A DNA stretch of 64,000 bases from Streptomyces sp. NBC_00154 (lineage in GTDB: Bacteria; Actinomycetota; Actinomycetes; Streptomycetales; Streptomycetaceae), in contig NZ_JAPEMI010000003.1 in the NCBI RefSeq assembly GCF_026342835.1, positions 248,001 through 312,000 on the forward strand, written 5' to 3'. A model generated the notes under the pieces. It did not search any database. It saw nothing but the letters and a program-made list of their open reading frames with translations, and was not told the origin of the DNA. Shown here one piece after another: positions 7,698 to 15,141 of this stretch. The position numbers and the translations under genes are program-made. Numbering within the stretch: position 1 is the first letter of the stretch; each line of letters starts with the position of its first letter.

Positions 7698-8299
7698 GGC
7701 GTGACGCGACTCGGTCCGGGCGGGCTCACCGGGCGGGCGCCCGCCTCTTCCAGACAGGCGACAACCTCATCGTCGTCGACCTGGCAGAAGTCGATTGTGT
7801 AGAACTGTCCGACCGCAAAGAAGTTCCGCGGGGTGTGCAGGCATATCAGTTCGTCGGCCTCCTCGCCGAGCCGTGTGATCCAGTCGTGAGGTGCCACGGG
7901 GACGGCGAGCACGATCCGTGCAGCCCCCCTGGCCCGGGCGATCCGGCAGGCCGCGCGCGCCGTGGACCCCGTGGCTACCCCGTCATCGACCACCAGTACC
8001 GTACGGCCCTCCAGCCCGATCGGTTCCTGCCCGCCCCGGTACCGCTGGGCACGGCTCTCCAGCACCTCCCGCTCACGGGCCTCGACCTCAGCCAGCTCAT
8101 CCGGGGTGATGTGCGCCGTGCGCACCACGTCATCGTTGATCACGCGTACGCCCCCTTCGCCGATCGCTCCCATTCCCAGCTCCGGCTGGGAGGGCACGCC
8201 CAGTTTTCGCACGAGGCAGACATCCAGCGGCGCGCCCAGCGCCTCGGCGACCTCTGCGGCGACCGGAACCCCTCCGCGGGGCAGGCCAAGCACCACCAC
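7694..8299 (-). pseudogene. Phosphoribosyltransferase domain protein, N-terminally truncated
   Basis: The frame encodes a type I phosphoribosyltransferase: VVVLGLPRGGVPVAAEVAEAL near the start and the PRPP loop VLVVDDGVATGSTA in the middle, with the two adjacent Asp residues expected to bind ribose hydroxyls and Mg. It would bind phosphoribosyl pyrophosphate; the substrate is not known in this family. Intact members have about 20-25 further residues before VVVLGLP. The frame does continue for a few family-like codons (RLLKGAE) up to about 8325, where IS-like sequence begins, and no start codon is left, so expression would need the GTG at 8299. It precedes a hydrolase remnant. Confidence 0.75.
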
Positions 8300-8312
8300 T
8301 TCAGCTCCCTTG

Positions 8313-8324
8313 AGAAGCCGTTGT
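8313..8324 (+). repeat. Copy A of a 12-bp element-end motif (AGAAGCCGTTGT)
   Basis: The 12-mer occurs here, inverted at 9966-9977, and again at 41424-41435. Here it lies at the point where the phosphoribosyltransferase gene loses similarity, which suggests the end of an inserted element. Only this core and a nearby CTGGTC are shared with the other copies, so this copy is the least certain. Confidence 0.4.
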
Positions 8325-8396
8325 CGTACCGATCATGGAACGTGCAGGTCGAACAAGGTTCCTGGTCGGGTGATCGTGTGGTGGTGCGGGCATGAA

Positions 8397-8456
8397 GGCG
8401 GGGCCTCTTGGTAGCTCGGGGGTGCGAACCTAACCGAGCGGCCCAAGGAGGCCCCG
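8397..8456. promoter_or_regulatory. Long hairpin in the leader of the IS5-type transposase
   Basis: The arms GGGGCCTCTTGG (from about 8400) and CCCAAGGAGGCCCC (to about 8454) pair with one bulge, with an inner CTCGG/CCGAG stem. It sits directly before the transposase start, and its 3' arm contains AAGGAGG, the likely ribosome binding site. Such hairpins in IS leaders can sequester the translation start when transcription enters from outside. This role is inferred from position. Confidence 0.5.
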
Positions 8457-9376
8457 TTGTCACATGTGTACGCGCCTGCGCCCGTGGACTTCAACTCGCC
8501 CGGCGTGTCGTGCGATTGCCTCGCGCACGTGTACGGCAATGCGGCCGATCACCCGGACCGGGTGCGCCGGTATCCCTCGGACATGAGCGACGAGGAATGG
8601 ACGGCGGTACGGCCGTTGTTGCCCACCCCTGCCTGGCTGGAGGGCCGCGGCGGGCAGCCCGAAGGGTACTGCCACCGTCAGATGCTGGATGCGATCCGCT
8701 ACCTGGTCGCGGGCGGGATCTCCTGGCGGTCGATGCCCGCGGACTTCCCCGACTGGGACCGCGTCTACGCCTTCTTCCGCCGCTGGCGGCAGCCGGACTG
8801 ATCACCGAGTTCCACGACCGGCTACGCGGGCGGATTCGCGAGCGCGAGGGCCGCGCGGTGGAACCGACGGCCGGGATCATCGACGCGCAGTCGGTGAAGG
8901 CCGCCGCGACGGTGCCCGCCGACTCACGCGGCTACGACGGCGGCAAGCAGATCAACGGCCGCAAGCGGCACATCATCACAGACTGCCTCGGCCTGCTCCT
9001 GGTCGTCGCGGTCACCGCCGCGAACGTGGGCGACCGCGAAGCGGCCGTGCCCCTGCTGCAGCGGCTACGCCGGCTGCACCGGGACATGTGCCTGGTCTGG
9101 GCCGATGGCGGCTACACCGGCGGTCTCGTCGACTGGTGCCGGCAGAAACTCGCCTTCGCCCTTGAAGTCGTCAAGCGCACCGACGACATGGAGGGGTTCG
9201 TGGTACTGCCGAGACGGTGGGTGGTGGAGCGCACTCTGAGCTGGCTGATGCAGTCGCGGCGTCTGTGCCGGGACTACGAGACACTGACCGCGACCAGCGA
9301 GGCGATGATCCTGTTCTCGATGATCACGCGGATGAGCCGCCGACTGGCCCGGCCACGAGCCGACGGCCGGCACTGA
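8457..9376 (+). pseudogene. IS5-family transposase in two frames
   Basis: The first frame (8457-8801) carries the N-terminal domain MSDEEWTAVRPLLPTPAW, HRQMLDAIRYLVAGGISWR and FPDWDRVYAFFRRWR, then stops. The second frame (-1, from about 8797) continues GLITEFHDRLR, DAQSVKAAATV (first catalytic Asp), YDGGKQINGRKRH, WADGGYTGGL (second Asp) and VVERTLSWLMQSRRLCRDYE (Glu). Together they give a complete DDE transposase of about 300 residues of the IS5 family. The break lies at CGGCAGCCGGACTGA. No canonical slippery run is seen, so a mutation is more likely than programmed frameshifting. The 3' end overlaps the end of the opposite-strand coiled-coil gene, whose last codons it seems to have replaced. 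Confidence 0.8.
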
Positions 9377-9905
9377 ACGCCCCCGACGCCTCCTGGAGCA
9401 ACCACCCGCGCTCGGCCAGGCGCTTGGCCTTCGACCGCACCCCTTCGACCTTCGCCGCGACCGTGTTGTCGATACCCAGTGCCGCCGCGATGTCCTTGGC
9501 CCGCACCGGCTCGTGACCCGGCCGGTCCTGAAGCACGTTCAGGATCCGCTGGTTGTCCAGCGAAAGCACCGACACCGACAACCCCTCCCGCCAGGGCGGC
9601 ACGACCGCTCTCGGCACTGACGCGGACCCCGGCACAGGAGCGGACACTTCCTCGCCCTCGACCTCCGTCACGACGGTGGTCTCTTCGGCAGATGCGGCCA
9701 GAGCGTCGACGAGCTCCTCGCGCGCGATCACCCGCCGGTCCAACTCGATCTCGGCGGCCTCCAGCGCCGCGGCCGCACGGGCCGCCTCCTCCCGCAGGTC
9801 CTCCACCCGCTCGCGGGCAGCCGTTTCCCGCGCCTCCAACAACCCCAGCATCGACGCCACCGCGCACCCCTCGACGATCAAGCGGAAACAGAACGTCGAG
9901 ACCAT
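9324..9905 (-). CDS. Coiled-coil protein with C-terminal winged-helix domain, 3' end replaced by IS
   Basis: The protein of up to 193 residues has two parts. Residues about 19-80 form a coiled coil (LLEARETAARERVEDLREEA, AAAALEAAEIELDRRV). After an acidic, Pro/Val-rich linker comes a winged helix (about 125-175: ILNVLQDRPGHEPVRAKDIA, ALGIDNTVAAKVEGV, KAKRLAERGWL) of the kind that binds DNA. The last 18 residues (AGRRLVAGPVGGSSA) are translated from the end of the adjacent transposase, so the natural C-terminus was cut. An internal ATG (SMLGLLEARE) at 9851 is an alternative start. The gene starts about 70 bases inside element-end motif B, so it may be cargo or an accessory gene of a mobile element. 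Confidence 0.6.
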   Translation of the reverse strand: MVSTFCFRLIVEGCAVASMLGLLEARETAARERVEDLREEAARAAAALEAAEIELDRRVIAREELVDALAASAEETTVVTEVEGEEVSAPVPGSASVPRAVVPPWREGLSVSVLSLDNQRILNVLQDRPGHEPVRAKDIAAALGIDNTVAAKVEGVRSKAKRLAERGWLLQEASGAFSAGRRLVAGPVGGSSA

Positions 9906-9922
9906 CCCTCACCCCGACCAAA

Positions 9923-9977
9923 ACCATGCCTGACCAGCAGGAACTCAACGCTCACATCCGGTTCAACAACGGCTTCT
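9923..9977 (-). repeat. Copy B of the element-end motif
   Basis: On the minus strand this reads AGAAGCCGTTGT (9977-9966) and, exactly 40 bases on, CTGGTCAGGCATGGT (9937-9923). The same two blocks at the same 40-base spacing occur at 41424 and 41464. It lies just upstream of the coiled-coil/winged-helix gene at 9324-9905 and may be the terminal repeat and promoter region of a mobile element. Confidence 0.55.
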
Positions 9978-10249
9978 GAGGTGCGCCAGCCGGGCGGCCA
10001 GTTGCCGGCCGGCATCACGACGATCCGTGAAGAACACGATCCGACCTCCTCGTCCCGGAGGAACACGTGGGCGACGCATACGCCCCATCCCTCCATCCTC
10101 GCCCCTTCGCTGGTGCTTGTTACACAGGCAAGCACGCGTGAGGCCGTGCTCGACGGGACCTGTCCGGGGTCCACGAGCGCTTCGAGGTGATGGTCTGCGC
10201 CTCTCTCACCTCTCACCAAGGAACTGCGCACCCGGCCACGGCGGAGCCT

Positions 10250-10359
10250 GCAAGATGTCCGACTGTCGGTACAACGTCGACTTCGAGTGCCGCGCCCCCG
10301 GTATCACTGTCGGGTTCAACCAGACCGACGTTGACTGCCTGACCTACGTACCCGCCTGA
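10250..10359 (+). pseudogene. DUF1540-like Cys-rich protein, partial
   Basis: The end of a plus-strand frame reads MSDCRYNVDFECRAPGITVG, then DVDCLTYVP and a stop. This is the C-terminal part of a DUF1540 domain, a small metal-binding module with regularly spaced Cys residues (C-x-Y-N, E-C-x-A-x-x-I-x-V-G, D-C-x-T/S-Y). Just upstream GHGGACKMSDC supplies one more Cys, so part of the first half may be present, but no clear start was found. It may be a stand-alone 35-residue peptide from the ATG at about 10255 or a remnant. Confidence 0.45.
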
Positions 10360-10769
10360 GCCCAACTGGTATTGCCGCCAAGGCAGTGCCGCTGATCAGT
10401 GTGCTGTCCGGGCCATCGTGCGCGGACCGAGGCCATGGCTGATCACAGCTGGGCGGCCAGCACGAATGGGACTCCGCCGCGCTGGTGGCAGCGGCACAGG
10501 CAGGGGGCTTTCATGCCAGCCGCCTGGACGGCAGCCCCCTCACCTACAACCGGCCCGATCCGTTTCTGCCCGACCTCATCGTCTGCTGCGCGGAATTGGC
10601 CACCCCTGCCCGGACTGCATACGCCAAAATCACGCGCGTTCACCCCGGTTTCCGGGGAGTGAGGGAACATCTGGCCCGACGTAGGCCATCACCGGCGGAC
10701 CGCTCCGCGGTCGCCGCCGGCGACGGGCTCGTTGTGGTCAGCTGCGTCACTGTGGCCCGGCGGCCTCGG
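10360..10769. other. Gene-poor stretch with one possible coding fragment
   Basis: From about 10460 to 10690 one plus-strand frame reads with natural composition (AALVAAAQAGGFHASRLDG, NRPDPFLPDLIVCCAEL), as a piece of a lost gene, but no family or start was recognised. Nothing else is seen. The stretch ends at the stop of the universal stress protein gene, which comes from the other strand. Confidence 0.35.
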
Positions 10770-11657
10770 CTACGCCTTGCCCCGAACCACGGCAACGGAG
10801 CAGTGTGCGTGATGCAGGAGTGCCTGGCTGACCGAGCCGAGCAGCAGGCCGGTGAAGCCACCGCGTCCGCGTGCGCCGGCCACGACCAACTGCGCGTCAT
10901 GGCTTGCGTCGATCAGAGCCGTGCGGATCCGAGAGCGCACCAGGCGCCGCTCCACAGCGACCTGGGGATAGCGGATCTGCCACGGGGACAGAATCTCCTC
11001 CAGCAGCTGCTGCTCCTCCGCACGCAGCCGCTCGATGTCGACCACCACGTTCAACGGGTCGCCGGGCCCTTCGTAGGCCCGTTCGCTCCAGGTGTTCCAC
11101 ACATGCAGGGCCAGCAAGCCCGCACCGCGCATAGCCGCCTCGGTGAAGGCGAACTCGATGGCTTTCTCGCCCGCCGGTGAGCCGTCCACGGCAAGCAGCA
11201 CAGGACCAGTCGGGTTTGGCCCGCCCGGCCTGCCTCGTACCACGAGCACTGGACTATGGCCGTGGGCGGCCAGATGCACGGCGGTGGAGCCGAGCAGCAG
11301 GCCGCCGAATGCGCCCAGGCCGCGGCTGCCCACCACGACGAGGGAGGCGGTGCGCGACTCGATCTCCAGCACCGTCAGCGGCTCGCCGAGGGTGACCTCG
11401 CGGGTGATGTCCAGGTGCGGCGCGACCTCACGGGCCCGCTGTTCGGCTTGGGCCAGTGTGCCGTCCACCAGCTCGCGCAGCCCCGCCGTGGCAGGGGTCC
11501 AGGGCGGCACACCGGGCGGTGGATGCATTGAGGGCCACCCGAAGGCGTTCACCAGCCGCAGGCCGGTCCCGCGTAGTGCGGCCTCGTGTGCCGCCGTCCC
11601 GACCGCTCCGAGACTGGACGGTGAGCCGTCGACTCCCACAACGACCGGTTCAGCCAT
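10770..11657 (-). CDS. Universal stress protein with two UspA domains
   Basis: The 295-residue product begins at ATG 11657, preceded by GGAGG at the right distance. Two UspA domains follow each other. The first opens with VVVGVDGSPSSLGAV and ends with the nucleotide loop VVGSRGLGAFGGLLLGS and PVLVV. The second opens with VLLAVDGSPAGEKAI and ends with AGARGRGGFTGLLLGS and VAVVRG. Both loops keep the G-2x-G-9x-G-S/T pattern, so ATP binding is expected. Double-domain UspA proteins of actinobacteria act in dormancy, hypoxia or general stress. The gene stands alone. The longer upstream frame to 11843 is a shadow. Confidence 0.9.
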   Translation of the reverse strand: MAEPVVVGVDGSPSSLGAVGTAAHEAALRGTGLRLVNAFGWPSMHPPPGVPPWTPATAGLRELVDGTLAQAEQRAREVAPHLDITREVTLGEPLTVLEIESRTASLVVVGSRGLGAFGGLLLGSTAVHLAAHGHSPVLVVRGRPGGPNPTGPVLLAVDGSPAGEKAIEFAFTEAAMRGAGLLALHVWNTWSERAYEGPGDPLNVVVDIERLRAEEQQLLEEILSPWQIRYPQVAVERRLVRSRIRTALIDASHDAQLVVAGARGRGGFTGLLLGSVSQALLHHAHCSVAVVRGKA

Positions 11658-11965
11658 TGCCGTGCCTCCTTGTCGAAGGGCCGTTGCTGCCTGGCCGGCC
11701 TCCCTTCCCAGCCTCTGCCAACATGCCACGCGGCGCATCGGCCGTACGGCTCGTCGACCGAGCGGTCGGCGCTTCGCGTGCCTGCGCGAGGCGGTCGCGC
11801 TGCCGATGCCCTCCGACGGTGCCGAGAAGACCGGCCGCGGCACCGTCGGGAACCGTGGGCGGGCATTGCGGGGCCATCAGCCGCATCGGGTTTCGCGGAC
11901 GTGCGTCCGGGCCGGACCAAAGCGTGCGTTGGCACGGTGTGCGTCACCTGCTGACGCGTTCACGT

Positions 11966-12814
11966 TCATGTGCGCACCAGCGGCGACCTGTCCAGGATGA
12001 CGATGCCGGTCACGGCCAGGGCCGCGCCGAGGATCTGGACGGCAAGGTACCCGGACGTGGCAAGGCGTTCGTGGAAGACGGCGGCGCCGATCAGGACGGC
12101 GCCGATCGGCTCGATGGTGTCGATGAGGGGGAGGCTGATCGTCAGGGATCCGGCCTGGAACGAGCTCTGTGCCAACAGCAGCCCCGCTCCGCCGACGAGG
12201 AGCAGTGCGTACGGCTCCCACTGCACCAGCGCGGCCAGACCCCGGTCTCGGAAGAGACCTGCCGCGTTCTTCGTCAGCGCGTCCAGCAGCGCGAAGAGCA
12301 GCCCCGAGGCCGCCGCCTACACACCCGCGCGGACCCGGCCAGAGGTCCGGAGCCCCGCAGGCACCAGCACGGTGACGCAGGCCGCGACCACCGCCAGGAG
12401 CGGCAGCCAGTCCCGTACGCCGGGCCGGCCCTCGCCCGCGGAGTAGGGCAGCACGGTCAGGAAGGCGGCCACTCCGCCGGCGGTGCACATCGCGCCTGTC
12501 ACGTCCCACGGGGTGAGATGCCGATGGTGTCGCCAGGCGATCAGTGGCAGGGCGAAGAGGAGGTCCGTCGACGCCAACGGCAGCACGAGCACCAGCGGGC
12601 CAAAGGCGAGTGCCACGCCCTGGATGACGAAGGAGAAGGCCGACAGGGCGATGCCGGCCAGCCACAGCGGTCGATGCGCGAGAGCCCAGATCAGCCGGGG
12701 GCGAAGGGACTCTTTCTCGGGCATGGTCGCAGCAGTCTCCTGCTGCAGCACGGCCGCCACTGCGAAACAGCAGGCGGCCAGGAGTGCGGCCGGTACGGCA
12801 ACGGCGATGGCCAT
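11966..12814 (-). pseudogene. DMT-family (EamA-like) membrane transporter with one in-frame stop
   Basis: The reading frame from ATG 12814 (AIAVAVPAALLAACCFAVAA) runs through several membrane helices typical of DMT transporters (PLWLAGIALSAFSFVIQG, GPLVLVLPLASTDLLFALP, DVTGAMCTAGGVAAFLTVL). An amber TAG at 12317-12319 interrupts it, after which the same frame continues without shift: AAASGLLFALLDALTKNAAG, YALLLVGGAGLLLAQSS, IEPIGAVLIGAAVFHERL and LGAALAVTGIVIL. Repaired, the protein would have about 282 residues and 9-10 helices. One base change explains the loss, so the inactivation is recent or a sequencing error. The substrate is unknown. Confidence 0.75.
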
Positions 12815-13294
12815 GATCACAGGATGCTCGCTGACCGGCGAGGGGGCCGCACACCAGCGGGAGCGGCGTGAGCGGGGCAACCGATCGGCGCAGGGAGACT
12901 TCCGCCCGCTCGAGTGAGCGCACCCGCGGTCGCCGCCGAGATCACCCCGGACAACACGTGAAGCTGCTCAAGGCCGGGGAACGGCGCGGCCGCGGCCAAG
13001 CGGTCGGCGCCGACATCGGCGGCCTGTACGCGATCGCCCGCTCCTGCCCCGACACCCTCACCGGCGCCCCAGGACCCCGTCGGACTGCCGACCCGCGACG
13101 TCACCCTGCACCCCTGAGTATCGCCCGGCTTCCAGTCCTCCGGGTCGACCCAGTTTCTCTCCCGAATAAGGGGATTGCGGGCACTGCTCCATACGTGCGC
13201 ATGACCCCCGTACGCGGACACATCTGGCCACATAGTGCCCGAAACACAATATATTGGCCCGGATGTGCCTTGCAGGCCCGCTGGAGGAGGTCCC
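12815..13294. other. Spacer with possible frameshifted gene remnant
   Basis: Between about 12955 and 13090 two adjacent plus-strand frames together read HVKLLKAG and AVGADIGGLYAIARSCPDTLTGAPG, natural-looking text that may be a broken gene of unknown family. The rest holds the upstream region of the DUF2231 gene, with an A/T-rich patch (cacaatatattgg, 13248-13260) that could be its -10 region, and a GGAGGAGG ribosome binding site at 13283-13290. Confidence 0.35.
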
Positions 13295-13849
13295 GTGGAT
13301 GTTGGGCTGATCAACGGCCTTCCCGGCCATCCGCTCTTCGTTCATGGCGCAGTCGTGTTGGTCCCGCTGACGGCGTTGGTGCTCGTCGTCTGTGTGCTGT
13401 GGCCTTCGGCAGCGCGCCGGCTCGGCTGGGTGCTTCCGGTCCTGGGGCTGATCACTCTTGCTTTGGTGGTGTTGGCCACCGAGTCCGGTGAGTGGCTGGA
13501 GGAGCGGGTGCAGGAGAGTGCGCTGTTGGAAAAGCACGCTGAGATGGGTTCCGGTCTCACTCCGTGGGCGATCGCCCTGTTCGTGCTGACGGTCGTCGTC
13601 TGGCTGCTTGACCGGGCGGGCCTTCGCCGGGAGCGTGGGCGCAGTGGTGCGGCCGACAGCCCCGCCGAGGGCGGGGTGTCCGCCGTGGCTCGGCTGACCT
13701 CTTCCGTTGCGGTGCGCGTTGTGGTGTTGGTGATCGCCCTGGTCGTGGCCGTCGGTGCGGTCATTGACGTGTATCGGATCGGTGATTCGGGTGCGAAGGC
13801 GGTCTGGCATGGCCGCTTCTCAACAAGCGAGTCCGATGGCAGGGGGTGA
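13295..13849 (+). CDS. DUF2231 membrane protein
   Basis: Starting at GTG 13295 behind a strong GGAGGAGG site, the 184-residue protein opens with INGLPGHPLFVHGAVVLVPLTAL, the hallmark of DUF2231, where the two His residues on the first helix may bind heme or metal. Membrane helices lie at about residues 15-35, 45-62, 88-106 and 145-165. A hydrophilic Arg/Gly-rich loop connects helices 3 and 4. DUF2231 proteins occur next to redox genes; here the convergent neighbour is a secreted ferritin-like protein. The family function is not established. Confidence 0.8.
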   Translation: MDVGLINGLPGHPLFVHGAVVLVPLTALVLVVCVLWPSAARRLGWVLPVLGLITLALVVLATESGEWLEERVQESALLEKHAEMGSGLTPWAIALFVLTVVVWLLDRAGLRRERGRSGAADSPAEGGVSAVARLTSSVAVRVVVLVIALVVAVGAVIDVYRIGDSGAKAVWHGRFSTSESDGRG

Positions 13850-13876
13850 CGCGGCAACAGCTGCGCCAGTGGCAGC

Positions 13877-13934
13877 CCGGTCGACCCATATGACGGGTCG
13901 ACCGGCCGGACGTGCTTGCCTTGTGTCCGGCCGG
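13877..13934. terminator. Two overlapping hairpins, bidirectional terminator
   Basis: The first hairpin has a perfect 11-bp stem, CCGGTCGACCC (13877-13887) with GGGTCGACCGG (13895-13905). The second pairs CCGGCCGGAC (13902-13911) with GTCCGGCCGG (13925-13934). They overlap by four bases and are mutually exclusive. They lie between the convergent DUF2231 and ferritin-like genes and would serve both strands. Confidence 0.7.
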
Positions 13935-13956
13935 TCTCACGGCTCAGCCCGCGGGG

Positions 13957-14925
13957 TCAACGCAGTTGGTTGAGCGCCTGCTGGAAGGCGGCTGCGTGCT
14001 TGGCCTCGTCGGCGGCGGTGTCGCGGAAGTAGCGGGCGGCGGCGGTGTTGCCGACGGCGGTGGCCCGCTTGGCGAACCCCGGGTACAGGTTGTTCGCTTC
14101 GTTGCGCTCCCCGGTGATGGCCTTGCGCAGGTTGTCCTTCGTCGGGCGGACCAGGCCGGCCAGGACCGCTTCACCGGCGAGGTGCTCCTGCAGTTCGATC
14201 TTGGCTGTGCCCTCCCACAGACGGGCCAGCGCCGGATGGCCGGTCTGCCGGGCGTGGGTAGCGAAGAGCATGTACTTGGCGTGGGCGAGTGCCTCGCCGT
14301 GCAGGGCGGTGTCCAGGTTGGTCTTGGTGCGGTCGGCCTTGACCTTCGGCAGCCCGGCGGGCACCGGCACCACGTCGGCCTTCGGCGGCGCCGGGACGGT
14401 GCCGCGGCCGGTGGTCACGGCCGTCAGCGCGGTGCGGAAGGCGTCGCGGTGGCGGCCCTCGTCCGCGGCGATCTCGCTGAAGAGATCCGCGGCATCGAGG
14501 TCCCCATCCTGCCGGGCCTGGTCGGCGAAGTCGCGGTACATGACCTGGTGTTCGTAGGTCTCGCCGTCGATGGCCTGCCTCAGGTTGGCGGCGTTCGTGC
14601 CGACCACACCGGTCAGGGCGGCTGCCTCGTGCAGGTGCTCGTGCAGCTCGGTCCGTGCCGTGCTGCGGAAGAGCCGGCCGATGCCCTGGTGGCCCGTGCG
14701 GTCGGCCTCGGCGGCGAAGAGACCGTAGGTGGCGTAGGCGTACGCCTCGCCGTGCATGGCGGTGTCCAGGTCGGCGAGGGTCTGCGGGTGGAGAGCCGGG
14801 GTGGCGGTGTGCGGCGCCGGGGGCGGTGCACCCCCGGCCGGGGCGGCCAGGGCCGGCGCCGCCGGCGCAGCCGCGGCCAGCGCGCACAGACCCACTACGA
14901 ACTTACGTGTCGAATGGCGGAACAC
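13957..14925 (-). CDS. Secreted protein with two ferritin-like (rubrerythrin-type) domains
   Basis: The 322-residue protein has an N-terminal signal peptide (RKFVVGLCALAAAAPAAPALA, cut after about residue 28) and then two homologous four-helix domains. Domain 1 (about 45-175) has LDTAMHGEAYAYATYGLFA, TARTELHEHLHEAA, IDGETYEHQVMYRDFA and EIAADEGRHRDAF. Domain 2 (about 195-322) has LDTALHGEALAHAKYMLFA, TAKIELQEHLAGEA, ITGERNEANNLYPGFA and DTAADEAKHAAAF. The Glu and E-x-x-H residues of a di-iron centre recur in both. No rubredoxin domain is present. A role in peroxide or iron handling outside the membrane is inferred from the fold. It is convergent with the DUF2231 gene. Confidence 0.8.
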   Translation of the reverse strand: MFRHSTRKFVVGLCALAAAAPAAPALAAPAGGAPPPAPHTATPALHPQTLADLDTAMHGEAYAYATYGLFAAEADRTGHQGIGRLFRSTARTELHEHLHEAAALTGVVGTNAANLRQAIDGETYEHQVMYRDFADQARQDGDLDAADLFSEIAADEGRHRDAFRTALTAVTTGRGTVPAPPKADVVPVPAGLPKVKADRTKTNLDTALHGEALAHAKYMLFATHARQTGHPALARLWEGTAKIELQEHLAGEAVLAGLVRPTKDNLRKAITGERNEANNLYPGFAKRATAVGNTAAARYFRDTAADEAKHAAAFQQALNQLR

Positions 14926-15141
14926 GATGTCCTCCTTCCGAGGCGCACCCTTCTGGGTGCGAACGTCCCCGCCTCATGCCACCCGCACATACACACCACC
15001 GCCCCTTCACGTCACCCACCCGAGTGAATACACACAGTCACCATGTGTTTTTCGTCGACGTGCTCCGCTCGTCTCAGCAGGCCGCGTTCCTGCCCCTTTC
15101 CCATGGACAACCGCCTCCTGCTGGCCTTATCGAGCAGGAGT
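14926..15141. promoter_or_regulatory. Upstream region of the ferritin-like gene
   Basis: The 216 bases between the ferritin-like gene and the ISL3 element should contain its promoter. On the minus strand, the start at 14925 is preceded by GGAAGGAGG, a strong ribosome binding site. No clear operator was found. Confidence 0.45.

Noticed and set aside
8457..9376. Programmed -1 frameshifting in the IS5 transposase
   Set aside because: The junction CGGCAGCCGGACTGA has no slippery heptamer or adenine run; a simple mutation is the better explanation.
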